This document shows positions 1-9,280 of a DNA stretch of 34,750 nt, piece by piece. Made by a program: the position numbers and the translations under genes. Every line of letters starts with the position of its first letter. Position 1 is the first letter of the stretch. Source of the stretch: Methanobrevibacter sp. (GTDB lineage: Archaea > Methanobacteriota > Methanobacteria > Methanobacteriales > Methanobacteriaceae). The notes beneath the pieces are model-generated. The model was not told the origin of the DNA, made no database searches, and saw nothing but the letters and a program-made list of their open reading frames with translations. The stretch is from assembly GCF_017431965.1 (NCBI RefSeq), contig NZ_JAFRKB010000011.1:1-34750 (forward strand). Direction: 5' to 3'.

Positions 1-11
1 ATTGGTGATAA

Positions 12-1010
<999 letters not shown>

Positions 1011-1115
1011 ATCCCCTTATACACAACTTATTAACTAACTAATTTTTCAGCACAATTTTTAATTATAAAAAAGTCATAATAATATAATATTACATTTATT
1101 GTTGCAGGTATTATA

Positions 1116-2198
1116 ATGGAAATTGAAAATCTTACAAAAGAAATAAGGGCAAGAGCATTTGAGAGAAAAGATCCAAAAACTCCAGAACAGGTTGGAGCAA
1201 GCTGGTATAATGATGACTTAACCTATGACGGCGTTTCAAAAACATTATTCATAATATTGCCAACACCAGGGTGTTCATGGGCACTTGGCGACAGCGGCGG
1301 ATGTACCATGTGCAGTTATGTGTCAGATTGCACATTAGAACCTATTGATACAGAAACTATCCTAAAAATATTTCACAACCACCTCTCAAGGCATCCAATA
1401 GCTGAAGAGGACAAAATCTCTGTCAAACTATTTGCATCAGGAAGTTTTCTAAATCCTTATGAGCTTCCAAAAGATGCTCGTGATGAAATTTTGAAAACTT
1501 TAGTCGGTTTAGGTAACGTCACAGAAATAATCGTTGAATCAAGACCTGAATACGTAAAAGAGGAATATCTGGATGAAATCTTTGATATAATTGGCGACAC
1601 ATTATTTGAAGTGAGCATTGGACTTGAAACCTCAAACGATTATACTCGCCTTAAAAAGATTAACAAAGGATTTACTCGTGAAGACTTTGAAAATGCAGTT
1701 AAGTTGATGCAGAATTTATCCGCAACCAAAGGTTATAATTTAAAGTCAAAAGCATATATTTTTGTTAAACCCATCTTAGTATCTGAAGCCCAAGCAATAA
1801 CCGAAGCGATTGAAACCGCAAGATACTGCAACTCAATAGGAGTCAACAGACTTTCATTTTGTCCCGCTACCATTCATGGAGGAACCGTCATTGAGAGATT
1901 CTGGAGAAAAGGAGCTTATCAGCCACCATGGATTTGGTCATGTATTGAAATAATCAATACTGTTAGGGATGAACTGGACCTGCCTGCACTTTTAGATACA
2001 TCAGGATTTGGATCAAGACGTGGGCCGTACAACTGTAAAAAATGCAATAAAGATTTGAAACATATGATAATAGCTAATAATTTAACTCAAAGCAAAATCG
2101 AATATGACTGCGAATGTAAGAGTCAATGGTTAGCTGAAATAGAAAATTGTGATATGAATAATTCAACTGTTGAAATTAAACATATCCCATTATATTAA
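1116..2198 (+). CDS. raSEA: archaeosine biosynthesis radical SAM protein RaSEA
   Basis: Predicted radical SAM enzyme that works with ArcS to convert preQ0-lysine at tRNA position 15 into archaeosine. The cluster-binding cysteines are visible as C53-x9-C63-x2-C66 in a PGCSWALGDSGGCTMC context, an atypical spacing typical of this family rather than the usual CxxxCxxC. A C-terminal cysteine group (CKKCNK near residue 306 and CEC near 335) may bind zinc. The 360-residue length fits. ArcS is not in this window. The gene stands between the mer terminator and the DUF308 gene, 37 bases from the latter, so it may be cotranscribed with it. The ATG at 1116 has only a weak ribosome binding site upstream. 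Confidence 0.85.
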   Translation: MEIENLTKEIRARAFERKDPKTPEQVGASWYNDDLTYDGVSKTLFIILPTPGCSWALGDSGGCTMCSYVSDCTLEPIDTETILKIFHNHLSRHPIAEEDKISVKLFASGSFLNPYELPKDARDEILKTLVGLGNVTEIIVESRPEYVKEEYLDEIFDIIGDTLFEVSIGLETSNDYTRLKKINKGFTREDFENAVKLMQNLSATKGYNLKSKAYIFVKPILVSEAQAITEAIETARYCNSIGVNRLSFCPATIHGGTVIERFWRKGAYQPPWIWSCIEIINTVRDELDLPALLDTSGFGSRRGPYNCKKCNKDLKHMIIANNLTQSKIEYDCECKSQWLAEIENCDMNNSTVEIKHIPLY

Positions 2199-2235
2199 AA
2201 TAATTAAAAATACTATATTAATATAGGAGGAAAAC

Positions 2236-2718
2236 ATGAAAAGTAAATTCATTAGTTTACTAGCTATACTTTTAGGAATGGTAATTATCATATTTCCAGT
2301 ACTTGGAGTAATTGGGGTAAGTTCATTAATTGGACTGTCTGTATTATTAGTATCTATTTATCTGCTCGTATTAGGGGTATCCATAATCGACTATAATACA
2401 AGTGGTGCTATAATCGACTTGATTTTAGGATTACTGTTATTGTTCTTAAGTATTGGTTTAATATTTAATCCAGCACTTCTTGGATTTTTAACTGAAATTT
2501 CATTGTACTTTGCTGGAATAATGTTAATAATCGTCGGACTGGCTTCCCTTATCAACAACCGCAGCAGCAGATATGGATTTTACATTGGAATATCAGGAAT
2601 TATACTTGGCGTATTATACATAATCATTGGAACTTATCTTGCAAATCCAGTTATTCTTGGTTCATTAATAGGAATATGGTTAGTAATAAGCGGTATATTA
2701 AAATTAATGGATAGATAA
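2236..2718 (+). CDS. DUF308 / HdeD-like small membrane protein
   Basis: A 160-residue protein made almost entirely of hydrophobic segments, about six predicted membrane spans separated by short turns such as DYNTSG and NNRSSRYG. The repeated glycine-rich pattern (GIW/GLAS..L) resembles the HdeD/DUF308 family of three-helix repeat proteins, whose biochemical function in archaea is unknown. The start ATG at 2236 has a strong AGGAGG site 8 bases upstream. The last codons and stop form a hairpin with a following T tract. I am sure it is a membrane protein and fairly sure of the family. Confidence 0.75.
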   Translation: MKSKFISLLAILLGMVIIIFPVLGVIGVSSLIGLSVLLVSIYLLVLGVSIIDYNTSGAIIDLILGLLLLFLSIGLIFNPALLGFLTEISLYFAGIMLIIVGLASLINNRSSRYGFYIGISGIILGVLYIIIGTYLANPVILGSLIGIWLVISGILKLMDR

Positions 2719-2743
2719 ACTATCCTTCTATTTTTATTTTTTT
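2709..2743 (+). terminator. hairpin plus T tract spanning the DUF308 stop codon
   Basis: GGATAG (2709-2714) and CTATCC (2720-2725) form a perfect 6-bp stem with the TAA stop in the loop, followed by a T-rich tract to 2743. It lies immediately before the GGTG ribosome binding site of the next gene, so it may terminate partially, or it may be the end of one transcript just before a leaderless-like unit. Confidence 0.5.
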
Positions 2744-2753
2744 GGTGTTAATA

Positions 2754-4016
2754 TTGATTGGAATCAGTGCAGATTTTGACCCAGTGCATAAGGGTCATGA
2801 AAAATTAATCAAGGAAGCTCAGAAAATCGCAAATAAAGAAGATAAAAAAGTCGTTGTTTATCTCAACAAAGGCTATAGTGCAAATCATGCTCCTTTTTTT
2901 GTGGATTTTGAAGCCCGCCGAGATATGGTTCTGGCATTGGGTGTTGATGAAGTTAAATCCTTCGAAGGACTTCATCACAGACTTGTTCTATCATATAGTG
3001 TTCCAATCAGACTCAAACAAATGATTGATGAGGGAGTTACTGACTACATCACCTCAGCAAGCATCTCTCTAGATGAGATTAAATCAAAAGCGCAGAAGTT
3101 CATTGATGAAGGAAATTTCGTTGGAATGCCCAAGCATTACACCAACAGAAATGAAATTCGATGGTACGCATTAAATGAATTTTTAGGCTCCAAACTAAAA
3201 TTCCACATAGTTGAGGAACTCGATAAATCAAAATACTCAGGAAGACTAATCCGACAATCTATTATAGATAACGGAATGGTGATTCCTTCAAATGTATACA
3301 AATTAGTTCCAAAAACTACCTGTGAGATTCTCGAACGGGAAATAGCTTTAGGAAATGTTCCCGGCAAGAGAAATTGGGATGAAATCTACAAGAGGATGAA
3401 CACCTACTCCAGGGGAAATCTTGAAAAAATAGCTTACCTGAACGGGAAAACCATCAATGAGATTATTAAAAGAAGAGTGTACAGAGACCCTGAATCAATT
3501 TGGGCTGTTTTTAGAAGGTCAGAATACGGACCAGTGATGACCCGTCTTGCAATCAGCACAATTGAAGAGGAAGTTACTAAAAGAGAAGTAATGGATTTGA
3601 TGAAAAGTTATGAATCTGAGGGAGTTATACCTGACAACCAAAAAGTCCAAAGGGTAATCGATAGGGCATGGTATGTTGCAAACAGCACCCTCCCTGCAAA
3701 AGAGGCGAATGAGAAATTTAGAAGCGAAAATATAGTTGTTAGTGATGCCCCTCTAACAATTGAAGCGGGACTGAACTTAACAAAATTTGAAAGTAAAATT
3801 ACCAAAGAGGGCATTGCCACAGACCTTTATGTAGATAAAAACGGCAGAATTTCAGTCCAATTTAAAAGCGAAGGAAAAAAGATTAAGACTAATTTAAGAT
3901 TGCCTGCGCAGGAAGTAACTTATTTAAGATACATCATGGATTCTCATTTTATTCCTGTTGAAGGAATGATAAAACAAGCAAAAAAAGGATTTAAAGTTAA
4001 AGTTACAGTTGGCTGA
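2754..4016 (+). CDS. nucleotidyltransferase-fold protein with HxGH motif
   Basis: The N-terminal sequence GISADFDPVHKGHEKLI carries the HxGH motif of adenylyl/cytidylyl transferases, and SGRLIRQSI near residue 160 resembles the second conserved loop of that fold. The rest (about residues 190-420) is a charged alpha-helical region I do not recognise. I place the start at TTG 2754, because a GGTG site at 2744-2747 lies 6 bases before it; a longer version from TTG 2742 would start upstream of that site. Distant relation to bacterial TmcAL (tRNA acetate ligase, which begins with a similar NPxHxGH motif) is possible but unproven. The substrate is unknown. The 3' end overlaps the convergent DUF1932 gene by 14 bases. 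Confidence 0.7.
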   Translation: MIGISADFDPVHKGHEKLIKEAQKIANKEDKKVVVYLNKGYSANHAPFFVDFEARRDMVLALGVDEVKSFEGLHHRLVLSYSVPIRLKQMIDEGVTDYITSASISLDEIKSKAQKFIDEGNFVGMPKHYTNRNEIRWYALNEFLGSKLKFHIVEELDKSKYSGRLIRQSIIDNGMVIPSNVYKLVPKTTCEILEREIALGNVPGKRNWDEIYKRMNTYSRGNLEKIAYLNGKTINEIIKRRVYRDPESIWAVFRRSEYGPVMTRLAISTIEEEVTKREVMDLMKSYESEGVIPDNQKVQRVIDRAWYVANSTLPAKEANEKFRSENIVVSDAPLTIEAGLNLTKFESKITKEGIATDLYVDKNGRISVQFKSEGKKIKTNLRLPAQEVTYLRYIMDSHFIPVEGMIKQAKKGFKVKVTVG

Positions 4017-4740
4017 ACTTTTCCAAGGCCGCTTTAACCATGACCAGATTTTCATCATTGAAATAGCTAATCATCTCTTGCAGTTCTTCTGACTTTCTTT
4101 TTGGATTATTTAATGTATTTTTTATTCTTGAAAGTGATTTGTTCTTAAAATCGCTGCCCTCAGTTATGGATATTACATCAAAAAATTCATTTTCCAGATT
4201 ATTGTTTTTGGCAATTTCAAAACTTTCAATCAAAAGTGCGGTAAGTGTCTTGGTATAGCTGCTTCTAAGCAATTTTAAAATTGCCGCATCACCCACATTT
4301 TCACTGATTAGTTTTATATTTAAAAATTCACCTAAAAACAATAATTCCTGAGCGGATTGGCCTGAAACATATAACGTAGGATTATTTGAATCAATTTTGC
4401 CTATTATGGCCCCATCAACCAAATTATCAGCACATTTATTAATTTCCAAAGTGGTTTCAGGAGATATGTTGTTTAAATCCAAATATATTCCATTTGATAA
4501 TTTTCCATATTTCCTAGCTATATTCAAGGCAGATTTTGGTGATGTTGCTGAAATTAGAATATCTGACAATTTTGCCACTTCATCGAATGTGGATGCCAAT
4601 CCAACATTAAGCTCATCAATAGCTTCGATTGTGGATTTTGATCTATTCTCTTTAGAAGTTAAAAACTCTATATCATCTGACTTTATTAATTTTACCAGAT
4701 TTTGAGAAACTTTTCCAAATCCAATCAAACCTATAATCAT
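4003..4740 (-). CDS. NAD(P)-binding dehydrogenase, DUF1932 family
   Basis: A 245-residue protein. The N-terminal MIIGLIGFGKVSQNL is a Rossmann dinucleotide-binding start (GxGxxxxxL), followed by a beta-hydroxyacid-dehydrogenase-like NAD domain. The second half (from about residue 135, GDAAILKLLRSSYTKTLTALL) resembles the helical DUF1932 / 6-phosphogluconate dehydrogenase C-terminal domain with its conserved lysine region. The substrate is unknown. It is the last gene of the operon that begins with the MoxR gene at 8758 and starts 9 bases after the DUF89 stop, with GTGG as a probable ribosome binding site. Its 3' end overlaps the convergent nucleotidyltransferase gene. Confidence 0.75.
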   Translation of the reverse strand: MIIGLIGFGKVSQNLVKLIKSDDIEFLTSKENRSKSTIEAIDELNVGLASTFDEVAKLSDILISATSPKSALNIARKYGKLSNGIYLDLNNISPETTLEINKCADNLVDGAIIGKIDSNNPTLYVSGQSAQELLFLGEFLNIKLISENVGDAAILKLLRSSYTKTLTALLIESFEIAKNNNLENEFFDVISITEGSDFKNKSLSRIKNTLNNPKRKSEELQEMISYFNDENLVMVKAALEKFSQL

Positions 4741-4749
4741 AAAACCACT

Positions 4750-5610
4750 TTACTTTTTAAAAAGAAGCATGTCCTTTAAATTGACACCAATATCATTAGC
4801 AATGGTATTGCATTTTGCACATAACAAGAAATAAATATCTTTAGAAGACAAATCTATTTCTGTCAATCCCTCATAATTCCCCATACCCTTTGAAATTATG
4901 AATTTATGGGAATTGAAAATCTCTCTAAATTCATCTGAAATCTCACTGTCCACATAACCTACGGTTCCGGCACCGATTTCAACAATTGCGCCAAACTCAT
5001 CAAGCCCCGCTTCCAATGCATCCTCCATGCATGCATCATTTAAAATCGGTTCTGATTTAACCGCAATCGTAATATCCAAACCATATTCCTTAATCTTGGC
5101 CATCAACAACTTATCAAAAACAATCTCACCAGTGTTATCCACCATATATAAGACTTTATCATGTTTTTTAAGTGATTTTTCAAACTCTTCAATATCCTTA
5201 ACAACGAGGTCATTTCCTAAAGATTCATTGATTATCGAATCAACATCATCATCAAGGGTAAATGCTCCAAAATCAAGAATATTGCCGATAATAGCTATCT
5301 TCACGTAATTTTCCAGACTGTCATTTTCCTTTAAAATTTCTTTGACGCGAGGCAGATACTTCAAAGCTATTTCGTTTCCATGAATCTTTTCCCTATAATA
5401 AGGGTCTTCACAACCTGTTTTGCTTTTAATGATATTGTGCATTATTGAACCTGTCTTGTTGGAATTGGTGCCTTTTGAAAAATTGTCCGCCAAAAAATTG
5501 AAAATATCATTCATGATTTCTATTTTAAGCAAATCATCATCACACGCCAAATCCATTGCTTCACGAGCCTGTCTTAAAAAGCAAGGCCCACATTCATAAC
5601 TGATTTTCAA
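4750..5610 (-). CDS. DUF89 / ARMT1-like damage-control phosphatase
   Basis: Metal-dependent phosphatase family proposed to remove harmful phosphometabolites. Diagnostic residues are visible: N-terminal C7-x2-C10, which marks the archaeal and bacterial subfamily, GN at 109-110 followed by D113, DNTGE at 158-162, and KSEPILNDA at 185-193. The 286-residue length is normal for the short, stand-alone form. The start is TTG at 5610. Its GGTGG ribosome binding site is formed by the last two glycine codons of the sulfur-carrier gene just upstream, so translation of the two is likely linked. The actual substrate is unknown. Its position in an operon with tRNA thiolation genes may hint at a role in repairing a phosphorylated or adenylated by-product, which is inference. 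Confidence 0.85.
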   Translation of the reverse strand: MKISYECGPCFLRQAREAMDLACDDDLLKIEIMNDIFNFLADNFSKGTNSNKTGSIMHNIIKSKTGCEDPYYREKIHGNEIALKYLPRVKEILKENDSLENYVKIAIIGNILDFGAFTLDDDVDSIINESLGNDLVVKDIEEFEKSLKKHDKVLYMVDNTGEIVFDKLLMAKIKEYGLDITIAVKSEPILNDACMEDALEAGLDEFGAIVEIGAGTVGYVDSEISDEFREIFNSHKFIISKGMGNYEGLTEIDLSSKDIYFLLCAKCNTIANDIGVNLKDMLLFKK

Positions 5611-5612
5611 AG

Positions 5613-5816
5613 TTAACCACCGTAAATAATTTGAACCAATTGAATTTCATCACCGTCATTGATTACAGTATCCTCAATTACCAATTCACCATTCTGTTTG
5701 GACACCATGGTTTGAGCTGATAATTCCAATTCATCTAATAAATCTTGAATAGTGTAATTTTCTTTAGGTATTTCTTTTTCTTCATGTGTATCTTTATATT
5801 TTAAAATAAATGACAT
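5613..5816 (-). CDS. MoaD/ThiS-like ubiquitin-fold sulfur carrier
   Basis: A 67-residue beta-grasp protein ending in Gly-Gly, the hallmark of ThiS, MoaD, TtuB and archaeal SAMP proteins whose C-terminus becomes a thiocarboxylate. NDGDEIQLVQIIYGG matches the usual C-terminal strand and tail. It starts directly after the TGA stop of the NcsA-type thiolase gene with no gap, so it is very probably the sulfur donor for that enzyme, or a SAMP-like protein modifier. The thiolase partner argues for tRNA 2-thiouridine rather than molybdopterin or thiamine, as no genes of those pathways are nearby. Confidence 0.9.
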   Translation of the reverse strand: MSFILKYKDTHEEKEIPKENYTIQDLLDELELSAQTMVSKQNGELVIEDTVINDGDEIQLVQIIYGG

Positions 5817-6737
5817 TCAATCACAACCTAACTCTTCTAAAAAGGAACATGCCTTGCATAATCTATTTGCTGAGGGTTCCCCGCATTTTTCACATCTGCC
5901 ATGAGAATAATCCTTTTTAAGTTCTTCTTTTAATATCCCTTTAATTTTATCATAACCCCTTAAGGTAGAATATTTGATTGTCGGATGCTTTTGTGCAAGT
6001 TGGTTGATGACCTCTGAAACTTCCCCTCTAAAGGATTGCATTGCATAAGGACAGCTGTCAAAGTGGACCTCCAATTCCTTTGCAACAACATACACTCCTA
6101 TTTCACGTTCCGGAATTTCACGAAGAGGCTTGATTTTGACTGTAAATTCTTCAGCCTGGGATTCAGTTTTTGCACCTAACTTAGTCAGATTATCGGTATT
6201 TCCCTCAAGATAATTCATCATTATTGCTTGAACTTCATCATCTAAATTGTGTCCAGTTGCTATTTTAGTGGCCCCCATCTCACGTGCTGCCTTGTTAATG
6301 ATTGTTCTTCTAAATACGCCGCAATAAGTACAAGACCCCTTATGATTTTCCTTCTGCATTATCTCATCTAAAGTTATTCCATATTCCTCTTTTAGAGATA
6401 CTACCTTATGTTCGATGCCTAATCTCTGAGCATGCCTTATGGCAATGTCAACACCCTCTTGGCGATAATTGTCAATGCCTTCATCAACAGTGACGGCACA
6501 TAAATCAATGATATTCATTTCGCGAAAACTGTTTAAAATTTCCAAAGTGGTAACACTATCTTTTCCACCTGAAAGAGCAACCAGAACCTTATCTCCTTTA
6601 TCCAGCAATTTTTCTTTTCTAACTGTTTTGATAACCTTTTTTTCAATTGATTCTATGAAACAGTCTTTACACAGCATCTGACCTGATTGCTGTCTTTTAA
6701 TTATTACTTTCGGATTACTGCATTTACTACATTTCAT
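5817..6737 (-). CDS. ncsA: tRNA 2-thiolation enzyme, NcsA/TtuA/Ncs6 family
   Basis: PP-loop ATPase that adenylates and thiolates uridine in tRNA, position 34 for the NcsA/Ncs6 branch or 54 for TtuA. Domain order: N-terminal zinc finger C3, C6, C23, C26; PP-loop SGGKDS at 56-61; C136-x2-C139 and C229, which match the three cysteines that hold the catalytic [4Fe-4S] cluster in TtuA; and a C-terminal zinc finger (CEKC and CKAC). The 306-residue length is normal. It sits between the VWA gene and the sulfur-carrier gene, the latter starting at its stop codon. Which uridine it modifies cannot be decided from sequence alone; the presence of an adjacent carrier supports ubiquitin-like sulfur delivery. 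Confidence 0.92.
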   Translation of the reverse strand: MKCSKCSNPKVIIKRQQSGQMLCKDCFIESIEKKVIKTVRKEKLLDKGDKVLVALSGGKDSVTTLEILNSFREMNIIDLCAVTVDEGIDNYRQEGVDIAIRHAQRLGIEHKVVSLKEEYGITLDEIMQKENHKGSCTYCGVFRRTIINKAAREMGATKIATGHNLDDEVQAIMMNYLEGNTDNLTKLGAKTESQAEEFTVKIKPLREIPEREIGVYVVAKELEVHFDSCPYAMQSFRGEVSEVINQLAQKHPTIKYSTLRGYDKIKGILKEELKKDYSHGRCEKCGEPSANRLCKACSFLEELGCD

Positions 6738-6747
6738 ATTATACTAC

Positions 6748-7902
6748 CTACATCTGCTCTACAAAGTGAGCCAATTGGTTTAGGGTGTTCACTTCAAATA
6801 CATGGGCTCCGGCATCTTCATACAATGATACGCAACTATCTACAACATCCCATTTATTCCTATCTTCAGGATTTAATATTACAAGCTTTTTGCAGTCCCT
6901 TACCATTTCTTCAACCACTCCCACACTAGCAGGAATTCCATTTACCTTAGGACCTGCCCAATCCCTACAATCGGATAAAATGATTATATAAGATTTATTG
7001 TTAATATTGGCCATGTCTTGAAATTTTGTGAAGGCTGAATACATGTCAGAAGTTCCATGAACCATCATGTTTTTTACCCTTAAATCTTTAACTTTTATAA
7101 AAGAGTCAATCAGATACTCTTCATTTAATGCCTTAGTAGTTTCAATGACCTTATTGTCAAATTCAAAGGTTCTTGATTTTTTAAAGGCAATCTGGGCTGA
7201 AAACATTAACATGAAAAACCAACTGCTAATCCATTCACATGATCCGCTTATATCATTCAAGAATAAATGTTCGTTTTTATGAGGTCTCGGCTTTGCTTTA
7301 ACCAGTTCAAATGGAACTCCCCCATATTTTAGATTAGCTCTTATTGTTCTTCTCATGTCAATTTTATTAGAATTTGTTTTGACTTTTCGCCTTGAACGTT
7401 TATTTGCAATTCTTTTACCCAATCTTTGGCAAATTTCAAGCATTCTAGGGTCGAATCTGTTAAGTTTTGTTAAATCTTTGTTCATCAGCTCCCCATCTCT
7501 CTCGAGTTGCTTAACTTCATCCAAAAGAGGTTGGCCAGATAACATTTTCAATTTTTCATTGTTAATCTTTTCCTTTTGAATTTTACCGTATGCATTATTA
7601 TTCTTTTTGATTACGTATTTATTAGATTTAGGTCCTTTACCTCTATATGCGGTTCCGCGTTGGTCTACATTTTTTACTTCTTTTTCAACTTCCTTTTTGA
7701 AAACCTCTTCGAAAATCTTATTGAATTTAGGAATGTCATATCTGTCTTTAACATAAATGGCCATGAGAGCTGTCTTTAAAAGTTGCCTGTCCTCTTCGCC
7801 AAAATCCATATAAACCCGGGTAGCGGATTGAGTACTCCTAATACTAACCGGAAGACCGCTCTTTCTGAGTTGAGCTGATAAAGTTGCAATTTTATTAATC
7901 AT
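6748..7902 (-). CDS. VWA (CoxE-like) domain protein, partner of MoxR ATPase
   Basis: A 384-residue cytoplasmic protein without signal peptide or membrane span. The first 200 residues are highly charged (lysine-rich at 90-120 and 165-190) and unlike other domains I know. Residues about 210-384 form a von Willebrand A domain with a complete MIDAS metal site: D217-x-S219-x-S221, T284 in HGTSD, and D311 in LSDCRDW. It begins one base after the MoxR stop. MoxR and VWA pairs act as chaperones in other systems (CbbQ/CbbO, NorQ/NorD, CoxD/CoxE), inserting metals or remodelling a target enzyme. The target here is unknown; the downstream genes are candidates by association. Confidence 0.88.
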   Translation of the reverse strand: MINKIATLSAQLRKSGLPVSIRSTQSATRVYMDFGEEDRQLLKTALMAIYVKDRYDIPKFNKIFEEVFKKEVEKEVKNVDQRGTAYRGKGPKSNKYVIKKNNNAYGKIQKEKINNEKLKMLSGQPLLDEVKQLERDGELMNKDLTKLNRFDPRMLEICQRLGKRIANKRSRRKVKTNSNKIDMRRTIRANLKYGGVPFELVKAKPRPHKNEHLFLNDISGSCEWISSWFFMLMFSAQIAFKKSRTFEFDNKVIETTKALNEEYLIDSFIKVKDLRVKNMMVHGTSDMYSAFTKFQDMANINNKSYIIILSDCRDWAGPKVNGIPASVGVVEEMVRDCKKLVILNPEDRNKWDVVDSCVSLYEDAGAHVFEVNTLNQLAHFVEQM

Positions 7903-7903
7903 T

Positions 7904-8758
7904 TTATCTTTTATCTAAAACATCTTTAATGACCCTTTTTTTGTCACTTTCTGTTTTGATAGCCACACCAATACTGTCTTTTAAAGATTTATCCAAATCT
8001 TTAGTTCCCAAATTTGAAACTGACCTAACCCAGTCAACAGTTCCTCTTACTGAAGGTTTTTTCATCAAGTTAAGATTACGTATACTATGGACCAGTTTAA
8101 CAACAGTTGAAACAGTTTCATCATCTGCTTCGGGTATCTTTGATTTGACAATTTCGATTTCTCTTTCGACTGTAGGATATGGAATATATAAAAATAAACA
8201 TCGATCCTTTGTCTCATCAAGCAGGGATCTCTGGGAATTGGATGTCAATACTACAATTAAATCATTTTTAAGTTGAAATGTGCCTAAATCATTTATTGTT
8301 ATTTCCTGTTCCCCTAATGCCTGAAGCAAAAAGCTTTCTACTTCCTCATCGGCCTTATCAATTTCATCAATTAGCAATACGGAATCATTTTCATTTAAGA
8401 ATGCATTGAGTAATGGTCTTCTGATAAAATATTCCTCATCAAAAATCTTTTCTTCACTATTCAACTCATTTTTGGCTGCTTCTAAATGCAGCAATTGTTT
8501 TTGATAATTCCATTCACCAACAATCTGTTCAAAGGTAATTCCTTCATAACATTGAATCCTGAAAAAGTCCCTTTCAAAAGTCCTTGCAACTACTTTAGCC
8601 AATTCTGTTTTTCCAACACCCGGAGGCCCTTCAATAAGCATAGGTTTACCTAAAAGCAAGGACAAGTATAATGTTGTTGAAATCTCAGTATTGGGAACAT
8701 ATTCTGCACTTAACAGACTTTTATCAATATCCTTAATTGTAATATTTTCAACTTCCAC
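7904..8758 (-). CDS. MoxR-family AAA+ ATPase
   Basis: A 284-residue AAA+ ATPase with Walker A GPPGVGKT at 44-51, Walker B with DEIDKAD at 131-137, a sensor 1 region LTSN, and a C-terminal lid. This is the compact form found with VWA partners. It is the first gene of the six-gene minus-strand operon, divergent from the small membrane protein at 8888. The ATG at 8758 is followed by [14 protein letters not shown]. In known cases MoxR uses ATP hydrolysis to remodel or activate a metalloenzyme with its VWA partner. Confidence 0.9.
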   Translation of the reverse strand: MEVENITIKDIDKSLLSAEYVPNTEISTTLYLSLLLGKPMLIEGPPGVGKTELAKVVARTFERDFFRIQCYEGITFEQIVGEWNYQKQLLHLEAAKNELNSEEKIFDEEYFIRRPLLNAFLNENDSVLLIDEIDKADEEVESFLLQALGEQEITINDLGTFQLKNDLIVVLTSNSQRSLLDETKDRCLFLYIPYPTVEREIEIVKSKIPEADDETVSTVVKLVHSIRNLNLMKKPSVRGTVDWVRSVSNLGTKDLDKSLKDSIGVAIKTESDKKRVIKDVLDKR

Positions 8759-8887
8759 AATGAAACCTTCATATAATTTAATTATAAATAAAATTTAATT
8801 ATGAATTAATATAAACTTTATGTAAGTATAATCTTTATTAAACAAATACATCATATATTATATTAGGTTAAAAATTGGAGGTTAAAT

Positions 8888-9262
8888 ATGGAAAGAGAAA
8901 ATGCCATCATAATTGCACTAGCCATACTTGTTATTATTACAGCATGTGTAGCAGTATATGTCACAGGCAATGGAATTAAATTTGAAGGTGAAAGCAAGAT
9001 GAGTAACTTTACACCAAATAAAACAGTGGAAAACACTACAAACGTTTCATCATCTTCAACTCAAAGCAATACTGCAACATCCTCCTCATCAAGTTCAAGC
9101 AGTGGAAGTTCTCAAAGCTCCGGCGGAAGCAGTTATACTCCAGATAGCGGTGGTAGTAGTGATACTCCTGTGGATCCAACACCATCCCCTGATGAAGGTG
9201 GAGACGGTGGAGGTGACGTTACTCCCGATGGAGGAGGCGAGCAACCAACAAGTAGCGGTTAA
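8888..9262 (+). CDS. small membrane-anchored Ser/Gly/Pro-rich protein, unknown function
   Basis: A 124-residue protein with one N-terminal membrane span (about residues 6-28, IIIALAILVIITACVAVYV), a short linker, then low-complexity sequence: serine-rich (about 55-85), then acidic Gly/Asp/Pro-rich with repeated GGxxxTP and DGGG units. It looks like an anchor with a flexible extracellular tail that could be glycosylated at Ser/Thr. A good ribosome binding site (TTGGAGG) precedes ATG 8888. It is divergent from the MoxR operon across about 130 bases. I do not recognise the family. Confidence 0.7.
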   Translation: MERENAIIIALAILVIITACVAVYVTGNGIKFEGESKMSNFTPNKTVENTTNVSSSSTQSNTATSSSSSSSSGSSQSSGGSSYTPDSGGSSDTPVDPTPSPDEGGDGGGDVTPDGGGEQPTSSG

Positions 9263-9280
9263 TTCGCTTCTTGAAAAAAA

